From Apostichopus japonicus (Eukaryota > Echinodermata > Holothuroidea > Aspidochirotida > Stichopodidae): 64,000 nt of DNA. The notes under the pieces were generated by a model, which saw nothing but the letters and a program-made list of their open reading frames with translations, ran no database searches and was not told where the DNA came from. This document shows, in pieces, positions 25,501 through 37,400 of this stretch. The DNA lies in contig NC_092568.1 of assembly GCF_037975245.1 (NCBI RefSeq), positions 10,317,501 to 10,381,500 of the forward strand. The letters are read 5' to 3'. A program made the position numbers and the translations under genes. Within the stretch, counting starts at the first letter, position 1; the number at the start of each line of letters is the position of its first letter.

Positions 25501-28500
25501 TTCCATGGGCTTCATTAATATGAGTACTATCAAATGTGTCTGATTGATGAAATGTTGAGAAATAATGGACTATTTCCTACATTGCTAGTGAAATGTGACA
25601 TTTTTAGCATTCTATTGAGCTCATTTGTAAAATGATCTATCTACGGGGCATCAAGAGGCTTATTAAACATCACTTAATTACGGGGTCACAAATCTTTGTT
25701 TAACAGTTGAAATGGCATGGTCTGGTATAACAAATCTTGTGATATGCTTACAAAACTGGCCACTGTAAGCAGTTTCTTATGAAACTACTTTGTCTATTAT
25801 CACTGCCAGATAAAGCTCCTGTTACTGAAAGAAAAACTGATTTTTATTCTTTACACCTTTATTAAATGATTGCAGCTCAACTAGAAATACCAAGGACAGT
25901 ACTCTTATGTATGTAGGACAATGTCCAAATACACAAAGAAAAACATGGCGGTTCAAAATTTGCTTCGAAAGCTGAACAGGAATTTCCTTGGTGAAAGAAT
26001 TCCAAAAAATCATAACTTCGGTAATACTGGACCAGCAAAGTTTAATTTTTTTACACAATGATGAAATGATAACAAACCAGGGCCTTGATGGTAAACAATA
26101 ATCATCTTTTGTTCATCTGCTGCCATGGTAACAACAGGACCAGGGAGACAAAACAAGTCCTTCTGGATGCCACTGAGGGTGAATATTCTCACATGTCTTT
26201 TATTGGTTCCTACAGCAAGGAAATCTTTCCCTAAAGCAAGAGCCTGGGGAAGAAAAAAAAGACAAAGGGAAACCAAAAATGAAAATGCCTAATTTAGGAG
26301 TGTTAGCTCAGTGGTTAACGCCGGTGCCTTCCAATCATAAGGTCCCGAGTTCGAGTCACTCCAAGATTAATGTATGTCGTTCAGTTACAGAGTTGTCGAC
26401 AATTGACGATTCATAATCATGGACGTTAAATATGAATCTAAGAGAATGACTTCGGTCAGCTTGCGGCTTTGATAAGCCAATGAGGCTTCTTCGCGAGTTC
26501 CTGCTTGAAGGAGAATCTAAAATACATACATACATAGTTGTGTCTTAGCGATAAATATGCATATTTCATGATACTACACTACACTAAGGGTTCTCAATAG
26601 GTGGCCTGTGGGCACAATCCAGCCCACCGAAAGTTTCTCATCCAGCACGCCAAGAAAAACAATTATATCTCCTTTATTGATATTTCTGGTTTAATTATGA
26701 TTTTACTCTTGTAACTCAATGGTTTCAGAAGAACTTCGCCATTGCGATGTTGCAATTAATTTGCACAGGTGCTTTGTTGGATGGCTAGGTGATGGTGGTG
26801 GGAACACACAGAAACAATAGACCTGCCACATACTTCACTGAACAGTCATGGAAAAGAGAATGTCATGCTATAAGCAGTGTTAATCCATGATCATCAAATG
26901 GATTTTTAAAGGGTGTGAAGACTCGCGCACTAAGAAATGTCTCATGCCGGTAATCTGACCTAGTTTCGAATGAGGTGTAACAGAAGTGTTAGACACCACC
27001 ATCGGTCCCAGAAATACACACACAGCTTGCTACCGTCGGTAATTAGACACTAGTGTACAGTCAATACATACAGCTACGGTCAATACCAACAACACAGTGT
27101 ACATAGCAGCGATGGACATCTCAGGTCTAGATAAAAGATAACAAGGTATCACGTCTGCATTTTGTAGCGACAAGAAGAAAACTTCACTTGCAAGCAACGG
27201 AAAGTTAACTTTTTCAGAGCGCGGCACACGGTTTAGGGCGAGTCTTCAATGCCTTTAAGGTGTTCTCCTTAATCATTGGTACTCATGGGACTAGGTGGGG
27301 CGGGGCAGGACAGGACACAACAGAACAAGAGAAGATTAAATTAGACCGGACTAGACTAAATCTGATAAATCATACCTTGACGATTTCATCCTTTGGCATG
27401 CTGATGGACCACTCTTTCTGTGTATCCCATGATGCAAAGTACTGACAACGAATTTGGCTGAGGAATGATACAGATAAGATAAAAACAAACAAATTGTCAA
27501 ACTTTTTCCATGCAATTGTATGAATGAATAATTGGCCCTTAATGCAAGTGTAACACAACCCAGCTTTCATCATCTCAAAGTTAAATTAGCTTACTGAAGA
27601 TGTTCTTGGAATGCAACTAGCATTTTTTTTTGTTCTCTTCTAAGTCTTTGCTATCCTTCTTGCCTCTTGTCCTTCTCTCTTCGCTCTTTCTGTCCTTCTG
27701 TCTGTCTGTCCGGTTCTTCTTCTTCTTCGGTTTTTCTCTATATCTTTCTTTCCCCTCAAAACTTAATTTAATATTTCACTGTTTTTTTTATTTCTACTTG
27801 GTCACTAGCTGAGATAACAGCCCTGCTGTTTTCTAGTGTCCTTCATGCATTAACCCTTCCTACTGTAATTGTTAGTTTTGTATTAATCTTGTACAAACAA
27901 ATGAGAAATAAATTTGAAAATTGAAATTGAAATGAAAAAAAACAAAACAAAGCTACAATTAGTCTATCATCTACTTTTGAAAGAGAGCAGATTTGACTTT
28001 CAATTCAATTCCTTTATTCCAGTATAAATTACAAAATTTATAAATAGGACACATAATCATGATACACAATAGACGTAAAATGTACAATCATGAAAGCATG
28101 AACAATAAAAAATAAGATGGAGGATTAGAAGGTTGAAAGATTAAAAGGATTATAACAGAGATTCTAAGAACCCATTTTGAATGTAAATGGCTGCTATATG
28201 GCTGCTAGATAAATGAGTTCTTAAAAAGCATAATTCTAAAAGTTGGCAAGATAGACTGACCTGGGTGTGTCTTCATCTCCCTCTGTGGCCAAGAGAACAG
28301 CCTGGCTGTTGACATCTGCCATATTGTGATTCAGCTGATTGTCAAAATGAAGAGAATGGTGGACGGATGTGTCGTGAAACTCCACATCGATGGAGGATTC
28401 CTCGTCAGTATCGTAGCAGCGGATCACACCCACCATGTTCCATTTCTGAACAGAAAGAGCAGTGGAGGTTATATGTATGTATGTTTGTATGTATATATGT

Positions 28501-31500
28501 GTGTATTTTAGATCCTCCTGCAAGCAGGAACTCGCGAAGCCATCATTGGCTTATCAAAGCTGCAAGCTGACCAAAGTCAGTCTCTTACATTCATATTTAA
28601 TGTCCATGATTATGAATTGTCAATTGCCAACAACTCTGTAACTGGACGACATACATTAATCTTGGAGTGACATAAAATCAGGACCTAATGATTGAAAGGC
28701 ACCGGTTCAAAAAGGAAGTCACTGCATAGCTTACAATGTCGACTGACATCTTCCATATTATGCATCATTTTATCAGAGTGAAAATTCTTTACAACGTACA
28801 GTATGTCATCGAAAATAAATCAAATTGATACTAATAATGAAAATAATGTGATTAATTCAACAAGAAACATTCATACCATCACTGTAGTAATAGATGAGGG
28901 AAAAAAAAGAGAAAAAAAATGGCACATAGAAAAGCAAAGGACAAACCAACCACAGAATACCATAAAATTGTTCAGATTAAAACTATTTTAATGTAATCAG
29001 CTAACTTGGGACTTTTCTTTGTTTTTTTATTACTACTGTTGTGAAATTTCATACAGAATACAAAACTGATCATATGTCACCTAAACAGAAAACAGCTCCA
29101 TTGGTGAGTCTAATTCTAAAACAACTCTCTGAGATGTAAATTAGAATAGAACAAAGTGAAGAGAGGAAAACTTACCATGAACCTGCTGGAGAGATGGACG
29201 GGAGTCGAAGATGGAATAAATGGTTTCTGTAAAGGTGTTGGCTTGGGTCCAGTCACCAGAGGAGGGAGGCTCTTTGGTTCAGTTACGACTGAAGCAGAAG
29301 TATCGTCAGCTATATTGCTTCCATCTGCGGAAAAAGAGAAGCAATAAGAAGGAAAACGAAATAAGCAAAAATCTGTGAAAAAAGAAATGCTAATCAAAAT
29401 CATTATTCTTTTTTTTTTGTGGGCTTTTCTCATTCTGGTGAATATGATGTGAACGCAAGAAGGACAATTTAATCTACTAGTTTGCATCATAACACTTTTG
29501 ATTTTTGAGAATTGACCCCTTTAAAAAACTGAGAGTTAACAATCAAAATGACTGGACTATAAAGCCTAGATACAGTAATACACATATCATTAGGTCAATT
29601 CCTCTGATGTAACACAAAACTTGATTGGAAAACAAAAAAGAGTATTTTATGGCCTTCAAATGACCATCTTTACAAAGAATTTACAAATTTGTTACAAGAC
29701 AAATGGTGTTAAATGTCATAAAAGGGTGGTCTGCAACATTAATAAACTTAATATGAAGTTTTAAAGGACATATGTTGGTTGAATTATTTAGGATTTACAA
29801 AACAATGTATTAACACTGAAGCCTGCACTTCTGTCATCATTGATTTTGGCAATTAAAGGAACATTTCAGAGAATTAATATACTTTAAAGGTGAATATCTT
29901 GAAAATTGAAAAAGCTATAGAAAAACATTACAAGCACTCACATGATTTTCTTTCCTCTTAGACTATGACAAATCAAGACTGAAAATTCTGCTTAAAGTCA
30001 TCCTTTAAATCTAAATCATCAACATCATGATCATCATTACCTTGTGAGGTATCATCAGTAATGAGTAGATTGCTCAGGGATTTGTCCTTGCGTCTTAAAT
30101 CAGCGTCGGGATCTAGGTTCATGTCCTCATCCATATCTTCGTCGGATCCTTCTTGGAGTTTCCTCTCTGCTTGCGTGACGGCGTCCAGGAGATCGTCATC
30201 GGCCATGTCGTCAAACAGATCTGTGAAATCTTCTTTAGTCTCCTACAGAGATGGAAAGATTCATTTGAAAGGCTGAACTGTGATCATATTCTTCACATGT
30301 TTGAAGACAACCTTTTAATTCTTACAGAGACATTGCTGGTTTCGAAGTTGATGGAAATGTCAAAATGGCTTTCTTTCATCATTCACACCGATTAATAGGG
30401 TGAATTGAGGCAGAGTTTTAGCCATGATATGTCAAAGTCCAAGAAGAAGACAATTTTTAAGTGCTAGCAATATTTCTTTAGCTATTCCAGTTTTCAGGAT
30501 ATTTAGCTTTATGATATGGTAATTTAATAAAATATGGTAAATTAAAATCCTTGGAAAGCTCCTTTAATGCTAAATTAATGACAATGACAAATAGGTTATA
30601 CTGTTAAACCACTGATTGATCAATTCTAGTAACAAGTTCTCCTAACTTCATACAAGCAACAGAGAACCCTGCTATGACATTTGACACCATTTTCATTTGC
30701 CAAATTGCAACGCATTGCAAAACATGTTATTTTGGGCCATAAAAGTATCATTTTTTCGTATTGAGGAACTGACCTAGGGGTCTGTATCAATTAGACTAAG
30801 TACTACAGCCGTTTCATTGATGAGCCTCAGACATGCTTAAAGGGTCATTTCTCAAAAATTAAAAGTGATATAAAGATACCACCTAGACTAGAAGTTTTTT
30901 ATCTGAAATCATCCGTTAAAGGTCACTGAATGTTTTGAGGATGGATGCCAATTACTTGCTAAAGCTTGAGAATAAATCAGCCTTTTTGGAATTTTATAGC
31001 ATACTGAAGATTTTTAAACTAATACATCCAGTGTATATATATACTCCTTGTTTTATATCTTCCAAATATCGTCACTTTTTTTTGTAAGCGTTTTTATGAA
31101 GTGTTTAATAGTCATCTACATTATGTAAAACTCCTCTAAAATTACCATGCAAACTAACCACAGGCCAGACATACCTTTGACTCTGGTTTAGACTTGGTCT
31201 GCTGGTCACTACCATCAAGGACCTGGTCCAGTATACCAATCTGACCCAAGTTGTTTGTGAAGGCTAAGGATGTGCCGGTCTTGGGATTCCACACGACACA
31301 ACGAAGAGGAAGATCTTTCCTTTCCTTGAAACTGAAAAACAAAATATGAAAGAAATATTGAAAGGATATAGTGAATGGGCAAATTGCAGAATATTTCAAT
31401 CTATTTGAGGAATAATAGTTTCAAAAACTATCAGACTGATTAAGCAGGATTGGTTTTTCTTTGATGAAATGTTGAGAAGGAAAAGTAAGTATTTGCTTAG

Positions 31501-34500
31501 ACCTGACACGAGACTTCGTTGTCATAACTGGTGACATCTTTGAGGACACAAGTAAAGAGAGACTGAGACAGAAAGTTCTAGATGAGGAAAGAGGGTAGGT
31601 CTATAAAATATTTCACTAATTAATCCTGAAAAATCTAATAATGGTAATGACTTTAAAATTTATATGAAATCATGTATCTTACAATAAATTTTAAAAGTGC
31701 AGAATATATCAAACATATCTATGAATCCAACAGTGGTAATGTTATACTACTTGAAATTGCCCTTTGGGGATGACCAAAACTTGATAAAAAATGAAAAAGA
31801 CATAAATCAGAAAAATGAAATTTAAACTGACCAGCTACAATACTTACACTAAAAAGCTACAATTAACCCGACCAAACCAAAGATATGATAAAGAGAGGGG
31901 AATAGGAGGGGTAAGGTGAGGTGAGGTGAATTCACCACTTTCAGTCACAGTAGGTTAGTGTTTCATTGTAGGTTCATTTCATACTTGTCAAAAATTCTCT
32001 GATTGGTCCGTTGTCATCAGCTGACCATTGATTAACCAACCGATGGGTTATGCAAGGTAAAGTTTTCGGCGGATGAAAATAAGTTGCCAAATTTTCTTTT
32101 CTACTGTTCTTCACAACCCCAAAAAATCCTTTTTTTTTCTTTATTGGTATGTTCAAGGAGAAATAACTTTTGAGTATTCAGCATTGCCCAGGAGGGTTCC
32201 CTCTTACCTTTTAATACATTTCTTTGATGAGGTGTTCCACACATTGATGAATCCGACCGACGTTATCGATGCCAGGTGAACTCCATCCGGACACCAACTC
32301 ACGACAGAGGTCACCCCCAATGTTTCCTCTTCAATTTTTAATGTAAACAGAACATCCCAACTGTCTCTTTCATACAACTGAATTTCTCTTTCCAATGGGA
32401 TGGCTAAAAGCTGTATTTCAAGAGAAGTTTTTTATGAATATATGTAAGAACAACGTAAATTAAAGCATCTAAAAGTTTTAAAGTCTTTAGAGATACATAA
32501 GACACATGTCATTATTGTCACTCATTGTAAAGACTTGGGTACAAAACATATTATTGGATGTCTTCCTCCCAGAGAGCTCATTCCCTTTACGTTTATTCTG
32601 TGTGTGTGAGTACTCTATGGAAATCTTTACATGTCGATGTACCGGTCTTTGAGACAACACTTAACAGTTTTCCTGAAACAATGATTTTCTTTGTCAGTTA
32701 ATAGAATTAAACCCTGTCAGTCGCTGAGTGAAAATGTTGCTGAACAGCATACCTACCCTCGTGAATCTGGCTGCAATTTCTCTGAGCTTCTTTACTGTCA
32801 AATGCAGCAGAGCCTATTAAGTCTACATTCAAAACTAACACAAACGTTTCAGACACACAGAAGCACCCTCTTACGTCGCTTTTTGCTAACAAATATTTGA
32901 TATCGATTTATACAAACAGTGATAAACATGTATCATTTCAATAGTGAAAGGGAAAATAAACACACAAAAAAACAAGGAATTTCTGTGTTATTGTTTGCAA
33001 CTTTGCAGTGGAATAAGTCTGATATACGCAAGTGTCAGGAAGACAAATTTCCATATAGAATAACTTGCTACTCGCTAATAAATGTCATGGTCTTGAATAA
33101 TTTAATTTTCTCATTTGGCAGTTTTACTTAGAGAAATATTCCATAGATTTGGTATTATACAAATTATCATTAGCCAGCAACCAAACATGAAAAAGCTGCT
33201 GTACTGTATGTCCAGCAGAGAATACCAACAACTCAGCTTAACAGCTTCTGCAAATGCATTTCTGATTTTATAATCTGTTGCCATTTTTTATCAAGATTTA
33301 GTTTTCAAATTAGTTTGCTAATATTCACCAGCAACCATTGAGGAAGAAGATGAGATGAGAAGATGGGGCCAATGAGCTATTATTGTCTATTTTACAACTG
33401 ATAATTGCAATGCTTAAAACATTGTTCTTTGATGGAATGGCTTTTATTCTTTTCAACAACAACAATCCGGTTTTATCGATTATGCACCATGTCATTACAA
33501 ATTTAAAAGCAGTGGTGTATTCTAACAATCAAAACCTAGTAATAAATAAAATCTGACACACTTGTCTCTTTGGGTATGCAATTTTGAACTTTTTAATGTC
33601 AAAAATGTTGATATTTGGGAGATCTACCTCAATTGACATAGCAGCCCTCCGCTCCCCAGGCATCACTTAAAGAAAAGCATAACTGTTGAAAACAGTGGTA
33701 GGCTTGGCTAAAGTGGTTAAAAAAAGTTTTTTTTTTCAATTCTTTATTACCTGTCCATCTTTGGGCTTCCAAGCAATTCTTGCCAAGGTCTTTGACAAAC
33801 TGTTGGAATAAAATGAAACAGTTACAGAATAATTTTCCCCTGGTAGACAAATTGGAAAGTGTGTGATATTTACTGTTATGAAATAATGGTTCATTTGGAG
33901 ATCGGAGTGAGTTGTTACAACTGCACCGAATTGTACAGAGTTACCGATTCCTTTTATATGTGGCATGTGAATCTTTTGTAACATAACAACAGATTATATT
34001 CTCCAATTTTGAGCAACTTTAAAATTTAATACAGAAGCCTTAGTATTACCTTATATCGCTGCACTTTGGAAACAATACAATTGATTTCTCCCAGCTCTGC
34101 GGAAGACAAAAAGTAAACATTGACACTTAAGAATGTTTTTTTTATTAATCTCGCACAATAATTTTGACATTGAAGTCTCCTCAACTAATATAACTTAATT
34201 CTACAGATAAATCTTACACCTCCCCCGTTAAAAAACTCAGCTTAATGTTAATTCAGCAGTATTAACTTGCCATACCTTATCACTAATATTCCAAATTTTG
34301 AGAGAGCCATCACAGCTGGTTGAAGCCTGAAAAAGAAGTGGTGAACGTAAACACATGAAGGACAAGTGATTTTTCAGAGACATCTGATTACGAATATGAG
34401 TAAACTACCAAATATTCTTAATATCTGTATCGAGGAGACTTTGCTGCTTGCCCTCCTTTCAGCACATGTTTTAAAGTAACATATCTCACACCTCACAGCC

Positions 34501-35906
34501 TCCGTAAAGGCTATATATATGTTTGTCCATCCCAAGTACATTTAGTTTTTGCATATGTAAGGAGAAGCTGCAGTGATATTACTGTATATACAGAAAACTA
34601 AGCTTGCCAGTATCATGGAGAGTGATCACAGCCACTTGCCAATATAAGGTAATATTAGATAGGACACTTGATAATCACTAGAGGGTGTTACAGAAGGTAG
34701 TCAATTTTTTCTTAGGTAAAACTGATGACTTATAAAGTGTTGATGGGGCTTACCACAAATTCTGTGAGTGGATCGATCGCTACACTGAGTATCGGAGCAG
34801 AATGAGCTTGTAAGATCACCTGATCTGATGTATCTTGGAGGTCAATTACTTTGATCATAAAATCACTGGAAGGAATCCAAACAAAATTTTTTTTTTATAT
34901 TTTTATAGATGCTCACAAGGAAAGTGTTGATATGTAAATAAAAGGTAACAATCTGTAGCAATTTTTTGATATATTAAGAATATCTAAGATGATAGTCAAG
35001 ATGCTAATTTTTTCATTTAATCGTAATACTCACCCTGCCCCGGCCACAAGCTTCTTTCCATCTTCACTCAAATCTATGTGAGTAACAGGTGCCGTAAACC
35101 TGCATAGGATCCCATCGGGTGACCCATCTGGCAACAGGTATGACTGAACAGTGTTAGATTCTGTCCCTGCAAATACCTTGTTTCCCTGTGAAGGAGAAGA
35201 ATATATCACTTTTGAAATGACAAAGGACAACATTTTTTTTAATTTAAAACTGAATTAGGGTACGTCAGTCATTTGGAAGTGGATACATCTCCCATCATAT
35301 ATATCATTATGTAATTTGTCTGTGCAAGTCCACTCACAACCACTGCCTTTCACCCTCTCTATTTTTTTAACATTGTTATTCACATGCATCGTTATGCATT
35401 TAACCAAACCACATGAATATATGAGGGAATCGAGAGGTTTATTATTTACAAAAGGAGGGAAACGCCAAAATGGCAAGCATCACATAATAGCTACCAAACA
35501 TCTGTAACAACTCATATAAACGTATCTAGGCCTGATAATGCAACTCGTAGTCTGTGAGTGACATACTGTATATATGCAAGATCAAGGTAATTGCTCCTAC
35601 AATTTTCATGTGATAATACAAGGCACCTTGCAGAAATTCCTTCTGATGACCAATAAATGATATAATTCTTTAAAAATTATGTTTTATATTAAATCTTCCG
35701 AAACATATTTCCCTCACCAGAACACGAAGTGACCTCACAGTTTCTCCAATTTCTAAGGTTTGATGGTCTTCATCTTCCAAATGCTTCCATATTCTGATGC
35801 CTCCATCTTCACCACAACTGTAGAATGTTGTACCGGATCTGTTATAACACACTTCTGTATGACCACTGCAATGGAACATCTGCATTGCTGGAGCTTGCAA
35901 AGCCAT
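15989..35906 (-). CDS. WDHD1: WDHD1 / And-1 / Ctf4 orthologue, 23 coding exons, complete
   Basis: Replisome adaptor in the nucleus that couples the CMG helicase to DNA polymerase alpha and supports cohesion. Coding exons (minus strand, 5' to 3'): 35906-35718, 35185-35034, 34865-34754, 34326-34276, 34096-34050, 33799-33751, 32410-32208, 31331-31175, 30242-30041, 29324-29176, 28445-28261, 27457-27376, 26243-26078, 25221-25104, 24250-24145, 23150-22974, 22435-22361, 20710-20484, 19822-19677, 18620-18426, 17939-17813, 16521-16383, 16231-15989. They total 3297 nt, so 1098 residues plus a TGA stop, with every junction in phase; the human protein is about 1129. Domain order matches the family: N-terminal WD40 propeller, acidic linker, SepB/Mcl1 middle domain, helical region, basic tail, HMG box. 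The start has a strong context (A at -3, G at +4). No frameshift or stop was seen. The only odd splice site is a GC donor after exon 22. Confidence 0.95.
17813..19822 (-). CDS. WDHD1: WDHD1 exons 19-21: disordered acidic then basic tail
   Basis: Exon 19 (19822-19677) is a glutamate/aspartate run followed by PEMKPIPTKHRPLVMKPKQ. Exon 20 (18620-18426) contains EKRNPFKKSASDAAKE and ANVFDNMKKRPSN, comparable to the human VNPFKVSASSKE and TNILDNMGKSSKK region. Exon 21 (17939-17813) encodes TPPSLRGTKKAQMTL and KPK-like basic residues. These three are weakly conserved. They are supported by phase continuity (phases 2, 1, 1, 2) and the short NPF and DNM matches, so small additional exons cannot be excluded. 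Confidence 0.78.
18722..19085. mobile_element. Non-autonomous hAT-type element, 364 bp, in WDHD1 intron 19
   Basis: Exact 8-bp target duplication CTCTAGGT at 18714-18721 and 19086-19093. Ends are CTGGGGTGGGCAACC and, inverted, CAGGGGTGGGCAACC: 14 of 15 bases match. The subterminal GCGGGCCACATGCGGCCC resembles the GCGGCCCGC ends known from Charlie/Zaphod-like hAT elements. Too short for a transposase. Confidence 0.88.
20484..20710 (-). CDS. WDHD1: WDHD1 exon 18: helical hub segment
   Basis: Encodes LSCRAEREVRAADVCKMM and WTLAIKYASRSRKMLLAEKL, almost identical to human NLAIKYASRSRKLILAQKL, then an acidic stretch (ESEDEESEDEDDTW). In Ctf4 homologues this helical bundle after the propeller binds client peptides within the trimer. 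The exon starts in phase 0 (residue 741) and ends in phase 2 with donor GACG/GTGAGT. The acceptor is CTGAGTAG on the plus strand, read as TCAG on the minus strand. Confidence 0.92.
21947..22235 (+). mobile_element. SINE-like element, family C, head-truncated
   Basis: Starts at GCCAGATCATTACGTTGCG and GGGCAAGGCACTTAATCTCC, shared with 12420-12490; the tRNA head is missing. Lies in WDHD1 intron 17. Confidence 0.6.
22361..28445 (-). CDS. WDHD1: WDHD1 exons 11-17: SepB/Mcl1 middle domain
   Basis: Exons 28445-28261, 27457-27376, 26243-26078, 25221-25104, 24250-24145, 23150-22974, 22435-22361; residues about 438-740. Diagnostic strings are VGVIRCYDTDEESSIDVEFH (human IGIIRCYNDEQDNAIDVEFHD), FASWDTQKEWSISMPK, RIFTLSGIQKDLFCLPGPVV (human RLFTIGGVQKEVFSLAGPVV), GDQCLGFQLYQLSK, SVDSNGIVRLYN, and KGKSDHHWIIGMQESPAQIR with CKGSTFPPTLPRP (human CKGSRFPPTLPRP). 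In the Ctf4 family this second propeller is part of the trimeric hub that binds GINS and polymerase alpha peptides. Exons 11 and 12 begin and end in phase 0 as a pair and lie between inverted SINE copies. Confidence 0.92.
24401..24667 (+). mobile_element. tRNA-derived SINE, family A, copy 1
   Basis: Head GGTCGAGTTGATAAAGGCTG, anticodon-arm-like middle and B box GGGTTCGATCCC, as in class II tRNA-Leu/Ser. The tail GGCTGCTTGGCGTCGTAAA is shared with 49901-50170. WDHD1 intron 14, plus orientation (antisense to the gene). Confidence 0.75.
24724..25570. repeat. Pair of diverged copies of a short dispersed repeat
   Basis: Copies at 24724-24795 and 25499-25570 share CTTCC-TGGGCTT, AATATGAGTACT, TGTGTC, GATGAAA and AATGGACTA. 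They lie in adjacent WDHD1 introns around exon 14; class unknown. Confidence 0.5.
26297..26533 (+). mobile_element. tRNA-derived SINE, family B, copy 1
   Basis: Head AGTGTTAGCTCAGTGGTTAA with A-box-like sequence and B box GAGTTCGAGTCACTCC, then a body with GACGATTCATAATCATGGAC, ending in GAAGGAGAATCTAAAATACA and (CATA)n. Lies in WDHD1 intron 12. Confidence 0.75.
27835..28175. mobile_element. Two facing LINE-like 3' tails
   Basis: At 27835-27945 the plus strand ends TTGAAAATTGAAATTGAAAT. At 28000-28175 the minus strand reads TACTGGAATAAAGGAATTGA then ATTGAAAG. Such short AT microsatellite tails are typical of CR1/RTE-like non-LTR elements. No reverse transcriptase is present. The class is inference. 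Confidence 0.4.
28511..28714 (-). mobile_element. tRNA-derived SINE, family B, copy 2 (inverted)
   Basis: Reverse complement of the element at 26297-26533: shares GCAGGAACTCGCGAAG, GGCTTATCAAAGC, AATTGTCAATTG and CGACATACATTAATCTTGGA. It lacks the first part of the tRNA head. WDHD1 intron 10. Confidence 0.75.
29176..30242 (-). CDS. WDHD1: WDHD1 exons 9-10: acidic linker
   Basis: Exon 9 (30242-30041) begins ETKEDFTDLFDDMADDDLLDA, aligning with the human DYNDLFDGDD segment after the propeller. It is strongly acidic (EGSDEDMDEDMNLDPDADL). Exon 10 (29324-29176) encodes the conserved bridge LPPLVTGPKPTPLQKPF and PSSTPVHLSSRFM, matching human TPRQKPFQSGSTPLHLTHRFM. A naive reading runs past the exon 9 donor into intron. 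I cut at 30041 because CAAG/GTAATG gives phase 1, which exon 10 requires. Residues about 321-437. Confidence 0.9.
29540..29870. repeat. Dispersed repeat, unclassified, copy 1
   Basis: Shares with 48990-49300: AAAATGACTGGACTA, AATGGTGTT-AATGTCAT, GTTGGTTGA-TTATTT and AACATT-A-GC. In WDHD1 intron 9. About 320 bp, diverged. Confidence 0.55.
31175..35906 (-). CDS. WDHD1: WDHD1 exons 1-8: N-terminal WD40 propeller (residues 1-320)
   Basis: Exon 1 (35906-35718) starts MALQAPAMQMFHCSGHTEVC and contains GEDGGIRIWKHLEDED, a classic WD40 blade ending like the human protein. Exon 2 (35185-35034) carries the LPDGSPDGILCRF segment, close to the human FPEGVPDGILTRF. Exons 3-5 (34865-34754, 34326-34276, 34096-34050) give HSAPILSVAIDP, then ASTSCDGSLKIWNISDK, matching human ASASCDGSVRVW. 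Exon 6 (33799-33751) encodes LARIAWKPKDGQ. Exon 7 (32410-32208) encodes LLAIPLEREIQLYERDSW and a further blade ending FINVWNTSSKKCIK. Exon 8 (31331-31175) encodes CVVWNPKTGTSLAFTNNLGQ. In the family this domain forms a propeller used for protein and chromatin contacts. Exons 4-6 are unusually small (51, 47 and 49 nt). Confidence 0.93.
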
Positions 35907-35932
35907 GGTTGCTTACAGTATTTATTATGGCA
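35907..35932 (-). other. WDHD1: WDHD1 5' UTR part of exon carrying the start codon
   Basis: Immediately upstream of the ATG at 35906 on the minus strand, the sequence reads CTCTGTCAG then 26 nt to the ATG. The AG at 35934-35933 is a good acceptor with a pyrimidine tract, suggesting that a non-coding first exon lies upstream. Confidence 0.55.
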
Positions 35933-37152
35933 CTGACAGAGATTGCAGGAGGCCTAAGAATTGTGTTGACCTTTGTAATATGGAAAGACAGTTAAGAGAC
36001 ACTGTGAATCAGTAGCGTGCACAGGATTTCAATGATGGGAGGCCAAATTCAAAATTTCACCCTATTGATTTAGGAAAGGGACTGAATTTGTAGGGAATTA
36101 GGGCTGGAACTGTATGAAGGATGCATACAGGAGGATGTCAAATGTTGCATTGTGAGGCACATTTAGTCCAATGTAAGCCTATGCAAATAGCTCTAAATGC
36201 AAGATTATGCCAATGAATGATAAACTAAAAGCATCCCCTGACTGATTGAGAAAGTGACCTGAATCCTGAATGAAGTATTTAATATTTAATGCTGACTTGG
36301 GATAACTGAAGCCAACTCCCATGTAGGGGTGTTTGGGGTCCTTATAGTTATAATTTATAGTCCTGATGGTCAGAGTTTTCAAGAGTTTTATACTTTATAT
36401 TATAGGTGTGGGTGTTGCCCTGGTGTTTATGACTTCCTGTCTGCTATTAAGGCCTAGGGGTGTTTGGTGTCTTTCCCCCAGAAAAAAAAAAATTAGATTT
36501 CAGCTTTACAGCATTCTTAGGCAAAGACCTATTTAGAATATATATATGTCTAACCTTTAAGTTTAAGACTGAATAGTCCTAGCCTAGCCCTTAATGCCAG
36601 GTTTCCCAATGAAGATTGCGGTCCAATTCTTCCCTAACTGAATTAGCCTAAAAGACCTCTGACACCATTTTCCGGGGTGACGATCGGAGGTGGGTGAGAA
36701 ATGCACCCCATTCCCCTGTGTACATGCCATTGCTGCTAGGTGGTGTTGTCTTACTCTTAACTTTTTTTTTAAGCCATGTAGCCAGGCCAACTCATCTCTG
36801 TAGGCCATAAGAACTGACAGTGACACTGTCAATGTGATAAGCCTAACAAGTAACATACAACATGTTTGAAACATTTCAAACTGAACACTGAGTGGACTAA
36901 ACTTAGTTAGAACTAGGCCCTAGTAACAATAGGCTAGGCCTTACTTAGGCTAGTACTAGTTAGGTAGGATAGGTGTAGTTTTATGGGGACCCTTAATTAG
37001 ATCCATCTGACATATTTAGGAATAACTTATGTTACTTGTTATGCCTAACGTTAACTAGGCTAACTATTATTAAGTGTGACTAACGTTAACGGTTAGGCAT
37101 CATAGTATTTATGGTAAGGAACACCTTATTTACAAATTCTTCACAAGCTTAC

Positions 37153-37400
37153 CTGCTAGAGATGTGATGTAAGAAACGTCGAAGTTGCTTCTCGACCTAA
37201 ACTTGGTACTGGTAGGTTAAAGTTTCAAACTAATGTACGTTGTAATATTATCATTAACTGGCGTAGCCTAGGCCTACTGACTTAACGTTGGTCTAGTATA
37301 AGAACTGTGTTTGGTATATATGCATGCAGTGCATTGCAGACTACAAAAGTTTCGCGCCACTAGAACGTAAATACACTAACCTTCGACCAGTCGTTGTATT
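37153..37400 (-). promoter_or_regulatory. WDHD1: Probable WDHD1 non-coding exon 1 and core promoter region
   Basis: On the minus strand the sequence CTAGCAG/GTAAGC puts a strong donor at 37153. It could splice to the acceptor at 35933, leaving a first intron of about 1.2 kb. The transcription start is not visible; no convincing TATA box was seen, so the upper limit of 37400 is arbitrary. Confidence 0.4.

Noticed and set aside
26588-26660. hAT-like end (GGTTCTCAATAGGTGGCC with CCAGCCCACC)
   Set aside because: Resembles a hAT terminus, but no matching opposite end or target duplication was found.
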